Of a stretch of 64,000 nt of DNA, positions 34,130-47,839 are shown one piece after another. The stretch is from Urechis unicinctus (Eukaryota > Annelida > Polychaeta > Xenopneusta > Urechidae). A program made the position numbers and the translations under genes. The stretch's first letter is position 1. Each line of letters opens with the position of its first letter. The notes under the pieces are model-generated. The model worked only from the letters and a program-made list of their open reading frames with translations, ran no database searches and had not been told where the DNA came from. The stretch spans positions 28,002,936 to 28,066,935 of the forward strand of contig CM067343.1 of NCBI GenBank assembly GCA_034190875.2, written 5' to 3'.

Positions 34130-35345
34130 AGAAGCGGGATGGTGTCAGATGATAAAGTGATTCTGTACAGGTAAAGCGGGATGGTGTCAGAGGATAAAGT
34201 GATTCTGTACCGTTAAAGCGGGATGGTGTTAGAGGATAAAGTGATTCTGTACGGTTAAAGCGGGATGATTTCAGAGGATAAAGTGATTCTGTACGGTTAA
34301 AGCGGGATGATGTTAGAGGATAAGGTGATTCTGTACGGTTAAAGCGGGATGGTGTCAGAGGATAAAGTGATTCTGTACGGTTAAAGCGGGATGGTGTTAG
34401 AGGATAAGGTGATTCTGTACGGTTAAAGCGGGATGGTGTTAGAGGATAAGGTGATTCTGTACGGTTAAAGCGGGATGGTGTTACAGGATAAAGTGATTCT
34501 GTACTGTTAAAGCGGGATGATGTTAGAGGATAAAGTGATTCTGTACGGTTAAAGCGGGATGGTGTTAGAGGATAAGGTGATTCTGTACAGTTAAAGCGGG
34601 ATGTTGTACGGTTTAAAGCGGGATGATTTCAGAGGATAAAGTGATTCTGTACTGTTAAAGCGGGATGATTTCAGAGGATTAAGTGCTTCTGTACCGTCAA
34701 AGCGGGATGGTGTTAGAGGATAAGGTGATTCTGTACGGTTAAAGCGGGATGGTGTCAGAGGATAAAGTGATTCTGTACGGTTAAAGCGGGATGGTGTTAG
34801 AGGATAAGGTGATTCTGTACGGTTAAAGCGGGATGGTGTTAGAGGATAAAGTGATTCTGTACTGTTAAAGCGGGATGATGTTAGAGGATAAAGTGATTCT
34901 GTACGGTTATAGCGGGATGGTGTTAGAGGATAAAGTGATTCTGTACGGTTAAAGCGGGATGATGTTAGAGGATAAGGTGATTCTGTACGCTTAAAGCGGG
35001 ATGGTGTCAGAGGATAAAGTGATTCTGTACGGTTAAAGCGGGATGGTGTTAGAGGATAAAGTGATTCTGTACGGTTAAAGCGGGATGATTTCAGAGGATA
35101 AAGTGATTCTGTACTGTTAAAGCGGGATGATTTCAGAGGATTAAGTGATTCTGTACCGTCAAAGCGGGATGGTGTTAGAGGATAAGGTGATTCTGTACGG
35201 TTAAAGCGGGATGGTGTCAGAGGATAAAGTGATTCAGTACGGTTAAAGCGGGATGGTGTCAGAGGATAAAGTGATTCTGTACTGTTAATGCGGGATGGTG
35301 TTAGAGGATAAAGTGAATATGTACTGTTAAAGCGGTATGGTGTCA
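34130..35345. repeat. 42-bp minisatellite, about 29 copies
   Basis: A regular 42-bp unit containing GATTCTGTACGGTTAAAGCG, with variants at a few fixed places. Since 42 is 14 codons, the minus strand stays open for 278 codons (34591-35424) as a 14-residue repeat TESLYPLTPSRFNR. The substitutions include many non-conservative changes, and no flanking gene features are visible, so I read it as a satellite and not a gene. Confidence 0.93.
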
Positions 35346-35429
35346 GGGGATGGAGAGATTCTGTGCAGTCACCATGGGATCCTGTCAGATGATACAGGGA
35401 TTTTGCAGGTTTAGACGAACACAAAAGTT

Positions 35430-37389
35430 ATAGTGGAATACAGTTTCTCTACAGGCAGATATTGTTGACCCGGCGTCAGGTAATAATGTAACCTGATCCG
35501 ATCAACCGGACATACTTCCACCAGGATATGATTAAATGTAACATAGAGTCTCAGACACAATTCCTCCATAACCACCATGCCCAGAACCCGGCCTCAGAGC
35601 ATCACCAAACAAAAACACACATCCCGATAAAAACCACAAGCCAAACACATCCGTTTATTTAGCAGCAAAAACACACCAGAAACATTCCGCGTAAATGCAA
35701 CCAACTGAAACTGTACATGCAAAAGAGGATGTGCGAGAGATAGAAAAAAACACTCGCGGAAATGTAGCTCATCATTGTGGTGGGTTTCTCACGCCAGCCA
35801 GATGAACCACAGAAACCGAGCAACAGCGGTATCTCCACCTCATTAACGTTTAGTGGAACTCCATTAGACACCATCACTCTCAACCGAGCTGGTTTTTAGA
35901 CCGCGCTTCTTTCCTTAGTTTCATTGTGTTGTAGCAGGTGTCAGCATTAACACTGGGGGAACCGCATGGGGTGGCTTTGATAGCGCCTGGCTGGGCGCGG
36001 CGTGTAATGCAATCACAGACGCCAACTTTTATGTCATCCTATAAACTGCTTTATAATAAGTATTGCTTCCGCCACACATCACACGGATCACTAATTAATG
36101 ATCCATACATCCTCGGTGACTTCCTACAGAGCAACAGGTATATGCGCCAACACCGGACATACGCACCTGCCCATCTAATTAACTGTAATGCTGTCGTTTT
36201 GTGCAAGTTTATTCAGGTAAAAATCACAATTCCCGGTTCTAAAGCAGGTTATCACCAACTGGTGATTAGTGCGAGGGTTAGATTCGTGGTTGGGTGTCAG
36301 AGGAAGGGTTATTCCCGTCAGGTGATGGCTAAAAGATAGAGCACCCCTGGTGACAGATTGAAGCGACGCAGCTGTCTTTCTGTAAACTTGTAAGTGGTTT
36401 GAGTTTGCGCAAAGGAGACGGATTCACGCTTGTAACTGACTGATGTCATGTAAACGTCCATCCAACCTGCGCTGGGAAATCTATCATTAAGACCCGATCC
36501 CGTGACCCAAATGCGTCAGTTATCACCGGGGGGGTTCATATCAAACATATTGGATTACTCTCACGGAATGTAGGCTAGGTACAACCTGTCTGGGTATACA
36601 ACCACTATATCAATATACTTATACAGATGCTAGGCGCTTACAGGGCGTTCACCTAATACCGCGTTACCCACGTCATATATATCTCTGTAAGTCGACCCGG
36701 CCTCGGGACACGGCACAACTCCCCGTAGGTCATCTAACACTCACCTCTGATTACAACACACCCTGTGGGAGCTATCGCATCCATATTGTCTTCCAGGAAT
36801 AATAAACAGCCTTATTCCATCAAGACATAGCTTTTTTGCCCCATGCCCGAGGCTCATCTCTTTGAAGCCGTAATACTTTCGATGATGACGCAGGGTGCAT
36901 ATGGGTGAAACACATCACGCTTCTTCGTCTAACATTAGCTAAGGTCAAAAAGGTCCTATTAGAAACGCAGACACACATAATGAAATTCATTTGTGGTTTT
37001 GCTACAGGCACTCGGAGCTCGATTTGAGAATTCTAAGCGACGGTTGGCGGAATAAAATCGCGCGGCTGAGAATGTGACAAGATAATGTCTGGATAATGGA
37101 TGAAGCAAGCCACGCTTAGATACAAACAGGCCACAGTAACATATGTTCACATTTTTGAAGCGATGACTACCAATGACCTCATCTCCGTTCCCGTGACCTC
37201 CGCGGATCCCCAGATGACCCTGTACACTGGTGATTTAGAGCAGGAGTCGACGGAAGCATAACAAGACAATAAATCAGGATTACTCGCGTCATTACAAACC
37301 ATTACCACCGTGATCCACCCCATTACCAGGCTAAGCGACCTGTCCGGACTCCCTGTCAGCCTAGCCTGCCATCTCCCACCTCACCTCAT
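35430..37389. other. No gene seen
   Basis: Unique-looking sequence. The longest open frame (35938-36339, plus) has no recognisable motif. Confidence 0.5.
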
Positions 37390-37404
37390 TCACACCAGAG
37401 GGCG
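37390..37404 (+). promoter_or_regulatory. CTCF-like core motif
   Basis: ACACCAGAGGGCGCT agrees with the CTCF core and its RSY extension at all but the first position, in plus orientation. Confidence 0.35.
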
Positions 37405-40400
37405 CTCCGGTTCACCGCCGAACGGACAGCACATCATCATGAGTCGTGTCATCCGGTGCGATTATTTGACAGGGGAAAAACTGACGCATCCTCGCCACTA
37501 ACCTCCCGCAATTGTCGCGGTACATTTTATGGAAAGCATGGCTGTCGGTTGGCCATCGAGCTGACGTTTTGTTTTTGTACGTTTTGGCGATTACGATAAA
37601 ACAATACCGGGTGCTGGCGGCTAACAAGATAATCTGGCAGTGCGTTATGGCTTTTCAAGAGACAGTTCCACGCGAATTGCTCACCAGGAAACGCTAACGG
37701 GGGGCAGGTGTGGCGAGTTCGTCTCTACGGCAGTCACTCCACAGAGATAAAAAAAACACTCGTAACGAGAAACATGGGGTCACTCCGTTGGTTTTTGCAT
37801 ATTATGATTGCTGTTTGAAACGTGCCCCGTTCATTCTCACCCCATAACACCCCCCCCCCCCCACCAACGCACATACGTCCTGACGAGGACACCACGGGGT
37901 CGCTCGATAAAGCAGTGCGGGGGGTCGGTTGTATCACACGGAGCAGATACGCTCATCGCGCGAATCAATACACGCCGCGTTCTAACGCGCACCGCAGCCG
38001 TACCGTCGCCAGCGTGTGTTACGCGTAACACGCATCCTTAATTACGCCAGTCACAACCAAAACGACTCGTAAAGCTGCTGAGACCACACTCATAAAACCA
38101 ATTGATCACCCGATATACCAGGCACCGATCTCACACTCACCTCGTACGGCCGTACACGCAGACGGCAGTGAAATTGTCCTTTCCGACGGTCGGATGATAC
38201 CCCGCTACACACATGGCCGCGCTGCTCAAATCCCAGAGCAGAAGGACCCCTGGAAGCCCTATTGCCAATCATATTGGCTTAATCTGCTTGATCTCAACAC
38301 CCATTGCCCACCAACCAGCCTCTATCGTTTGAACACTGACTTAACCTCAACAACTCAATTTGGGAGATCTATGTATGCAGAATGCCATAACCGCTCCTTG
38401 TCGAGAGGTTATTTGTAAGAGGATCCAAGATCGGACAGGGTTAGAGGCTCAGCTTGCATAAGATGACTCAGCGGGGGTCGAACTTCACATTAATTAAACA
38501 AGTAATCAGTGCATTAAAGGGAATGGTGAGGTTTAATCATCTTCATAATTTGCGTATTGATACACGAATGATCATTGCCTCTCCATTTAGTGAAAGCTGT
38601 CGTTCCTCAATGATCGCTCGCTCCACTAAATGAGACGCAATGTGTCGTCATTGCGGCTGAAGACTCGCAAGTCTTCCAACCCAATTTACCCCCCTCGAAG
38701 CAGACACGACCTGCTTAACATAATTTGCAATATGACCGTCGGGTATGTCCGACAATCTCGCCCATATGCGTACGGGAGGCAAGTAACTGACCGTCGCGGG
38801 GCCAAGTGAGATTTAGATAAAAGCATTATTGATTCAATAAGCTACGATTTTACTGATTCAAGCGACTGATACGCGATTGCTTGTATCATACACTGTGCTA
38901 TCTGCATAATGTGGGTATGTATAGGATATACTTCATCGCACTGTATTGATGCGACAGGCTAAATGAATCATAGCAACTGTACACGAAAGGTAACCGGATA
39001 GCAATAAGCATACTTTAACATATAGTAGTGTATCGACTCACAACCACTGGGTATATTGATACCATAACTCTAGAATACAAATCTACGCGACCTTTTCCTC
39101 TGCTCAACAGGGTAGCGTACTGATACATACCGGCACTAGGCTTATCGCGGTATCACTTGCTATATTCCTCCGCTCCTGGTAGTAATTGTACTGTAAGGTT
39201 GCTCACTTAGGTGTAGAGGTAATCCTGTACGGGGTGATAACGCACGATAAAATCCTCTACCTGAAAATGGTAAGACATTAAAACCTGAGTGAATAGTATA
39301 TTCCCGACGTCCCTGTCTCCGAAGCAACCTGGCGACAAAATGCTAAGCGCGCTGACGGCGCCACCTTGCGAATGGCAGAGGCCGTAGCAGCATACGCGGC
39401 TGCTGCTGCTGCCCGCTGCTTGTAGCAGCGTGATAATCAATACAGGTTTGTGTACAACCTGGTGCCCCGAAGGAAGTCGGCTCTCTTAGGCAGACTATAT
39501 ATATCTGACGTCACCTGCTTTTTTTAGCGAGGCTTTTAAGTCGCACACCATCAAAGAACGTGTACAAGTGATCGATATAAAAACATCTTCGCCGACTTCC
39601 ATTACAGGACGCCATCATTACTGTCACGTTACTACCACGATCAACGGGAGCTTGACGGGACCAAATGTTGTACAAAGACATGAGGCTCTGACAAGTCAAT
39701 TGGCGGCGTGGTGAAAACCGGCTTGAGGTATATTAGTCACTATGTTCAAACTCCACGAGAATCAACATGACAGAGTGTTAACTGATTTCATTGTACGGAA
39801 AGTGGCCTCCGCGAATCTCAGAGAAATAAATATGAGTAAATCTAAAGCAAGCATTAAGGAATGCGTCTTATCATTGATTCGTGAGCTCCCCTTGTCTATT
39901 CAATTTCTTGGATCTGTTATAATTAAATTGTTGATTATCCCCTCCATAAACTTAAGTTATTTACATGAGGTCATTGACCGCATTTTCGATGTTTAAAGAC
40001 CCCCTTGAGGCTATAAATAGGCATCATAGCGGCCATTTCCCTAACGACCGAAACCATAGCGGTTTGCGCGGGAAGATATAAAGAAAAAAAACCGTCGCTC
40101 ATTCTCCTGAGCAGACGATCCTGCTCGTATCCTCTGCTCCGATGAAAGCCTGTCGCTATCGGACTCAACCGATGTTATTTTTTTCCTTCAGGAACGCGCG
40201 TGCACCAGTCATCACTTTGTCATATCTCAAGCCGACCAGTGAGATGTCTTTATGAAGAAGACTGACCACAATTAAACGGTGCAGCGTTGAGTGCAGCGCT
40301 CTCCGAAAGGAAACATGTCTCGCTAATAAGGGCAGAGCTGCAGAGTGTGAAAAGGCTAAAAGGCTAATAACGCCCCCACCAAGCCACATCAACGACCTCT

Positions 40401-43127
40401 CTGCGCTGAGGGGGCAGGGAAAAAACCCTCATAAGAGTGTTGTGAGGTCCCCGGGGAATGACGCGGCAAGGGAACTGTTGCCAGCGAATGGGGAACTACG
40501 GCGTCAGTCCATATTGTCGTCTGGCAGCGGTACAAACGGCGGCGAGATGAGGCGTTCCATCGTGTATAGCTGGCTTTTTTTTCCGCAGCTCAGAAATAGA
40601 GACAGAACACGTCCATAAAATAAACTCGACATTTATCACAACTGCGGGTCCAAAATGGAGACGATGGATCACACTGTATGTTTATAGGCACAGATGACAA
40701 AGCTAATTAACAAGAATTCTTTACTCTCAAAATCTTTCGGAGATATATTGGTCATTGCATGTTATAATATAGGGCACTAGGATCCCAACAATAAACCTGT
40801 TGCTCACTATCAAAATGCACCCCCTCCTCATATGATCTAGGGAGCGGTCCCATGTTGATGTACCAACAGGGAGCACACACGCTCCCTCATGTAGAGGGTA
40901 ACCAAGTGGACGCAGTTGTCAATCAGATAATTTATTGCGAATATAAATATGGAGATCCATCGAGTACATCCTTTGTGAGTTATGACACACACCAGTGTTT
41001 TCCCGCCAACTGTCTGAGACCTAAAAAAATGCGCGTCGAAGTCCTCATGTACGTCAGAACCGCACTCTCGTCTGAGTTGGTGCCGTCACAAGGAGACGAG
41101 CCCCCGGTGGCATAAATGCACTCGTGAGCAGAGAATGGCGCATACAGAAAGTGATTGATAGCGCAAGCTTGGACTGTCTTGCCGTCTTTATTTCAGCATT
41201 TACGGATGAAATAAAAAATAGTTTATGGTCACAGTGGCTGCATCAACCAGGTTCTCTATATACGGAACAGGACTAACCCCGCAGACTGATCGAACGATTG
41301 AATCGGCAATCAAGCGGAATTACCGCGGCATATGCGTGATGCCTGCTGAGCGCTTCCTCCTCCTAACAATCAAACTCACAATGAGCATCATCAGCAGTCA
41401 GTGTAAGCCTCTGTTAATTGTGTCCAGATTTAATAGCGCGAGGCGCCATGGCAGATGGCTGCGGCAAAGACGAGCTGGGTTCAAGGTCGACAGGTGACCC
41501 TGTGTGCTCTATACCACACAGCTGGGACCCGCTTCTTCTTGCTATTGTGATTTCTTCCCGGGAAAGGAATTCAATTCGAGCAAGTGATCTGTCAAATAAC
41601 GGTCGTTGATGGAGCGATGAATGGCTGTCAGGGTCATCGAGTTCAAATGTTCAACAGCGGCGATGAAACCATGTGGATGATTTGTTTTTGATGAGGCTTA
41701 TGTTGGTTTTAAGAGATGTTGGCCTCAATGGATTCTAAGTCAGTTTGATATATTTTATTCGCAATATCGACCATTGTTCAGCCATATGGCATTGCAGAAA
41801 GAGGTCAATCGGGGGAATGAACGACGGTTGCAGCGACTGCGAAATCGGTGCGATTTGGGTTTCAGGTTGTGGAGATATGCGCATGTCCTGGAGTGAAGCG
41901 GGGTGTAGGGCTAGATCATAAACACCAGTGAATGCAGTGTATTTGGGGAAGTCCTTCAGATATCACTCTTGTAAATTCCTAAAATATTAAGGTGTGGGCA
42001 CTTCTCTCGAGGGCGTTTTCCGGGTGAACAGTGACGTCACGGACTGATTCTCAAAGTGGTTTAGCATGAAGGGGTTAAGGACTGGGGTAATTTTTCAGCA
42101 AAGCTTGTGCCGAACGCACGTACTTTGGGGAAATGGGAGAGATTTGAGAATCGTGTTATTTACGCGGTGAAAAAAAAAACCCGACTGTATTATAAGCCAG
42201 TAGGAAAATGTAAAGGCAGAGCTGTATCGGAGGCTCAAATTCACTTTAAAGTTGATTTTCAATCTTTTTTTGTCGTCAAACTTAAAGGTTAAAAAAAATC
42301 TTATCCATTCAACAGGATAAATTGTCACCTATATTAATTCCGGTCTTGCTATGGCGCGTCATAGTCGTCTATTTGAATGCGGCCAACTTGAGGTGAAGGA
42401 CGCTGTGCGGTCGTTGTAATGGTTCTTCCTCGTGGTTTGGGTTACGTTCAACTGCGCATCGTGGTCGCTGTCGTTTTTAGGTATGATAAATCAGGTTAGT
42501 GAATTTTAGCAAGCAGTTGTTATCCCACTGACTCGGGTTTTGAACTGAGACATCGTATATGTCTTGAAAACAACAATGCTTAACGAGAACTTACGATCGG
42601 ATAAGGTCAAAAGTCCAGCAGACGATATCCTCTGAAGTGGCATAAAAATCAATCGAGTGAACTGTACCGAGAACCCGCGATTCTATTTCAGTAAACTAAT
42701 CAGCGTACATTTTCTGTTTTTAAAATACCAAAACACTGCTCTGCCTAATTTTTCGCTGTCAAGCAATGCATATTTAAAAGTTTTTTCCCCCAAATAAGCG
42801 GTTGTTGACTCAAATGTAGCCGCGCACGACGGTAATATAAATATATACCGTCGTGATTGAGGATATGTGGGTCGTGTGGCAAGTTTTATATTTCGCGTGC
42901 ATATAGCTTCTCATCAATGTTGTGTACTTACGTAAATATATATGTCGACAAATGAGATGAATATCCGCTGAACCGGACTATTTTGGTTATCCACTGTCTC
43001 GTGATTATTTAGCAATTGTCAAATGAACTTTTAGAATCACAACTTTCGTTCACGGCAGCCCCAGTTTTGGAGATATGACGTCACATTACCCAGTTTCATT
43101 TTCACTCGCCATGTGGCTGCAGGTCCC
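37405..43127. other. No gene seen
   Basis: Apart from the hairpin at 38.6 kb, a poly-C run near 37,850 and a short CTG run near 39,400, no feature is recognised. The open frames are short and unremarkable. Confidence 0.5.
38573..38642. other. Hairpin-forming inverted repeat
   Basis: The arms 38573-38592 and 38623-38642 pair over about 18 bases (CATTGC-TCT and CATTTAGTG blocks against their complements) with one bulge and one mismatch. The loop is about 30 nt. It is weaker than the hairpin at 10.36 kb. Confidence 0.4.
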
Positions 43128-43324
43128 GGGGGAGGGGGCACTTAAGTATATAGAGGTAGTATACATGTGTCGGGGTAAGTTTTTTTCGGCCTCCCGACGG
43201 GTTTTGTTGACCTTATATTTGTAGAATGTGGTATGCTCTTGCCATTTTTACCTTGTATGACGGTTACAGGTTTTTGAGATCCCGGGGCACACCCCTACGC
43301 AGGACAAGGCCAAGTGCCCCCTCC
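43128..43324. mobile_element. MITE-like inverted-repeat element, copy 2
   Basis: About 197 bp, homologous end to end with the element at 2.6 kb. The left end is GGGAGGGGGCACTT and the right end AAGTGCCCCCTCC. The conserved interior motifs appear in the same order, including CGGGGCACACCCCTA near the right end. No exact target-site duplication is visible (CTGCAGG versus CTGCGGG). Confidence 0.75.
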
Positions 43325-45476
43325 AGACTGCGGGAATCAATAAGTGTTATCTTTTTTTAAATGTCAATGTGATATGGTTGAATACATATCGCCCTTCAAA
43401 GTAGATATTTCCAAAAGATAATCATTGACAAAATGACACATATACTTAAATAATAAAATTCAGAAAGAAAAAGTTCGCTTGCGAAGAACCTTGTCTGCGC
43501 ATGCGCGCAGAAACCGATCTTGTCGTTCAAAATAAACATGAACTTTTCAGAATTTGTGTGGCCGGATTAAATCGCCTTTGACGAAATCTCACACGTAAAC
43601 TAACTCAACTTGTTAATAAGCATTCATTTATGTGAAAAATTATTCTTCATACGTACATTTGTGTAATTATCGTGTATAATTGGAACTCATGTATCTTTCA
43701 CGCGCATTCGGTTACGATCTTTGCACGACTTTAATAAACGTCGTGCACGGCTAACTCAAATGACGGTTAGCATGTGGAGGGTGACATTGAACGATGCGTT
43801 ATCAATTGATGTGATCAACTTTTGTTTACAAAACGATGGGTTATGCATAGACTGAGGAAACTTAATCTCTATCTCCATCGCCTCTGCATTCTTTTTAATT
43901 AATAAGAATGAAAAGTTCCGAATCCCTCTATAGCATTTTCATGGAGAGATCAGGGAAATGAAATGTGTACCCCCCCCCTCCCACCATAACAGTTGACCTC
44001 GCTTCTGGACATAGACATGGCGAACGTCTCTTCATTTTTTGTCTTTATTACCAACGCCACAAATCGTTGCATGCGCGTAACACACTTTCTATAACCCCAA
44101 TTCGGTTTGAGTAACTGAAAGGTTGGACTTTCAGCTTCACTGGTACAATAACTGCTTGTATTTCAGCCATAGTTTTGTCTACACTTTATGCGCCTGTATA
44201 AAGTCTATACCTTATCAGGATGATAAAAAAACAGAGTGCATTCAATTCTCAAACCAACAGAAAGTGTTTTGACACACGAAAGTAATAACGCATACTGTAT
44301 TATACATCAAAGGCTTATATAAGATTACATGGAACGAAGTAGATTACCTGGCCTATCAGTGCTCGATCGAATCTTATCGCAGTAAGACAAGAGCTGTCTC
44401 ATGCGTTAAATTTGACCAAACCCTGATCTTGAACAACCAGTCTTTTTTTGTCCCATCTCTTACGAATCATAATATCAATCCAATAATCGTATCAGAGCCA
44501 CCTTCCCTGACATACAGGCATGTGCCGGAGTACTCGACGTAGGGTCGTGCCGCACCCCCGGGGTGCTGTGCCACACCCCCGGGGTGCTGTGCCACGCCCC
44601 CGGGGCCACACCCCTTCGCGATACCCGTAGCTCGAGTGGGGGCATTTGAGGGACAAATATTTCATATCAAGTTCTCGCCTCGATTTACCAGCTTCTCATC
44701 AACAGCCCCCACCCCCCACCAGCTTTAGTAGTTTATTTGTTGTTTTCGCATGCAGCCCCGTTCGCAGAATCTGAGGGTTAATTCTTGGGTTCAGAAGTAT
44801 CCTTCATCTACATTTTTCATCATTGCAGGCGTTGACATGCGATTGCTGTATACGACATGATCGAACGGTCGATCTTCAAGTATTTGATCGCGACCTGGAT
44901 TCTCGTAATGATGGTCCACGACAGATATAATTCTTGTTTACTAAACTTATGAATTTTACTTTATTGCAATCAGATGATATTGCATGCCAACATGTTGAAG
45001 TCCTATTATATTTTGATTAACAAATGTTGCACATTCGTGCAAGTAGCAAGTCAGACGGTCTTGACTCACTCACGAACAGCCCCATGCTTAGCTAGTTTAG
45101 ATGCTAATGTAACAGCCTTGACTCGTTCAGGCTTAGTTCATTTAACAACAGAATCACTTTACAAAACATTCACAGCAGTTAGATTTCTCTGTTGAATGTC
45201 TAATCTTTCTTTTCTACATTAAGCCACAGTAGGCTCCACTTACGAAGGTAGGCCCCCAATTTCGTTTAAGCATCGAGGTGAAACGTTGTAATTCTCTAGT
45301 ATAGGATTTCTATTGGTATAAATATACGCTGTTGACGGAGATTAATGTATCTACAGTTCAGAGGACACAAATTGCAGCACAGATAAGATAGCGCCTCTAT
45401 CTTGTACAAGCTGAGGTTTGAGTCAACCTGTTCATCTCGTTGCGGCAGTCTGTCACGTAGCATGATTTGTCATTGA
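43325..45476. other. No gene seen
   Basis: AT-rich sequence containing small palindromes and, at about 44,545-44,605, three copies of a GC-rich 22-bp unit (GTGCTGTGCCACACCCCCGG). Confidence 0.55.
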
Positions 45477-45943
45477 CGATGTCCAGGTTAATTAGGGATC
45501 AAGGGAAGCATGATTTTTCAGTGATCATAGCCAAGTGAATCAGGGATCATGGGAATCAGGATTTGTCGCTGATCATTGTCAGGTTAATCAGGGATCAAGG
45601 GAAGCAGGATTTGCCATTGATCACGGCCAGGTGAATCAGGATCAAGGGAAGCAGGATTTTTCATCGATCATGGCCAGGTGAATCAGGGATCAAGGGAAGC
45701 AGGATTTGTTACTGATCATGGCCAGGGGAATCAGGGATCAAGGGAAGCAGGATTTGTCGTTGATCATGGCTAGGTGAATCAGGGATCAAGGGAAGCAGGA
45801 TTTGTCGTTGATCATAGCCAGGTGACTCGGGGATCAAGGGAATCAGGATTTGTCGCTGATCATTGTCAGGTGAATCAGGGATCAAGGGAAACAGAATTTG
45901 TCATTGATCATGGCTAGGTGAATCAGGGATCAAGGGAAACATG
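45477..45943. repeat. 49-bp minisatellite
   Basis: About 9.5 copies of a unit containing GGGATCAAGGGAAGCAGGAT and TTGATCATGGCCAGGTGAA, with substitutions and small indels. Confidence 0.93.
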
Positions 45944-45949
45944 GTCGAG

Positions 45950-46560
45950 TTTGGGTGTCGTCTCAAAGTTACTTCACCACAGCTCGAACACTCTTTTAAT
46001 GCTAGTGGGTGTTATAAATACTGAAAGCAGGGCAATGCCAACAGGCTTTCTTAAAATATGGAACTACTCTTTACCCAGGGGTGCCGATTTTGGGCGGTGG
46101 GGAGGATGAAGTTTTAATTTGTGGTAGTTTATGCAACAACAAGACCATGGATTACCTCCGGAACGAACGTTGGACTTTCTGTACAGCGTCTGGGTTCTAT
46201 ACTGCGATCGTAATTAACCAACAATCTCCGTTAAGCTCCAGGGAACAGAGGCATTGTGCCTTGATCCTGGGTATTGTTCCAGCGCGTTGCTATCTAAGGC
46301 TTTTATGGCCCTGATTAATGCCGCTGGTCGCTATGTTTAAAGCTTCCATTGTAAATCACTCGAACTAATTACAAAACAATGGGAGGTTGTTCCTTACCAA
46401 GCGTCACTACTGGGAGAACACCGGGCCTCAGACCTCACCACTCCGCTACAACCGACGATATCTCTTCTGTTAGATTTCCAAGCTGTCATATCATATAGTT
46501 TATGACGCCAAAACATGTTACAAAGTGAGGCCTTGGTGGTATTTATGACCTGCTGGTAAT
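45950..46560. repeat. Diverged copy of the 60.0-60.56 kb segment
   Basis: Shares, in order, AAAATATGGAA, GAGGATGAAGT, GATTACCTCCG versus GAATTACCTCCG, CTTGATCC-GGGT, GTTGCTATCTAA and CCCTGATTAATGCCGC with 60,020-60,560 at clearly lower identity than the copies at 55-64 kb. An old duplication of the spacer segment. Confidence 0.75.
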
Positions 46561-46914
46561 GCCGTGTCAAACAGCCCCCGCCTCTGTGTATTGCTCCGTG
46601 GTGTAAAACTTTGATTGATCGACAATTTGAAAATGAATGTCTCTTACGTAACAGGGGGAGGCGATTGGGGCTGGACTCAACAAATGAGCTTGCGGCACGA
46701 TATGGCTGTGATTTGTGTCGATATTGTATGTGCAGTCAGTGTAAGAATTCATCTCTATTTGTTACACTGTGTCAGTGGTTTTGCCGCGTGCCTCAGACAG
46801 TTGTGTAGAGATGGGCCGCTGAGGTTATCGCGGGAGATGAATAACAAGGGTTGACAGTACATACATATACTCCACATTATGGCTTGTTATTTTACAGCTT
46901 AAGTTAACAGTCCA

Positions 46915-47605
46915 TGCTCACAATGATGGTTTGTGACTGGTGGTGACTAACAACTCAGGTGGATAATGATGGTTTGTGACTGGTGGTGACTAACAACTCA
47001 GGTGGATAATGATGGTTTGTGATGATGGTTTCAGTGGATAATGACTGGGTGGTGACTAACAACTCAGGTGGATAATGATGGTTTGTGAATGATGGTGACT
47101 AACAGCTCAGGTGGATAATGATGGTTTGTGACTGGTGGTGACTAACAGCTCAGGTGGATAATGATGGTTTGTAAATGATGGTGACTAACAGCTCAGGTGG
47201 ATAATGATGGTTTGTGACTGGTGGTGACTAACAACTCAGGTGGATAATGATGGTTTGTGTAAATGATGGTGACTAACTAGCACAGCTCAGGTGGATAATG
47301 ATGGTTTGTGACTGGTGGTGACTAACAGCTCAGGTGGATAATGATGGTTTGTAAATGATGGTGACTAACAACTCAGATGGATAATGATGGTTTTTGAATG
47401 ATGGTGGCTAACAGCTCAGGTGGATAATGATGGTTTTTGAATGATGGTGACTAACAGCTCAGGTGGATAATGATGGTTTTTGAATGATGGTGACTAACAA
47501 CTCAGATGGATAATGATGGTTTTTGAATGATGGTGACTAACAGCTCAGGTGGATAATGATGGTTTGTGAATGATGGTGACTAACAGCTCAGTGGATAATG
47601 CTGTG
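46915..47605. repeat. 43-bp minisatellite, array 1
   Basis: About 16 copies of a unit containing CAGGTGGATAATGATGGTTT and GGTGACTAACA. Both period and consensus match the arrays at 54.2-55.5, 57.1-57.7 and 62.3-62.9 kb, so these arrays descend from one sequence. Confidence 0.92.
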
Positions 47606-47839
47606 GAAAGTGGCAGAATGATAGTAACGCAGATCTCAGGTCGGTAAAGGTTTATTCTGAATGGATTTCACATACGGAGCACCCTATAGAACCTGTATAC
47701 CTGTATGATAGGTAATTGTCGAATGTTAGTTTTCCTGGTGTGAATTGCGGTCGATGTGTTTGGAGGTATGGAGGTTGGCTCATTGATCGTGTAGACAGCA
47801 AAGTACGGTTATAACTGATGTGGTGAATGATACTCAGTA
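47606..47839. other. Short spacer between arrays
   Basis: Unique sequence between the 43-bp and 45-bp arrays; no feature seen. Confidence 0.5.

Noticed and set aside
35938-36339. 133-residue plus open frame
   Set aside because: No motif, signal peptide or family resemblance; length compatible with chance.
42836-43756. Small palindromes (ACGACGGTA...TACCGTCGT; TGCACGAC...GTCGTGCA)
   Set aside because: Stems of only 8-10 bases; expected by chance in AT-rich sequence of this length.
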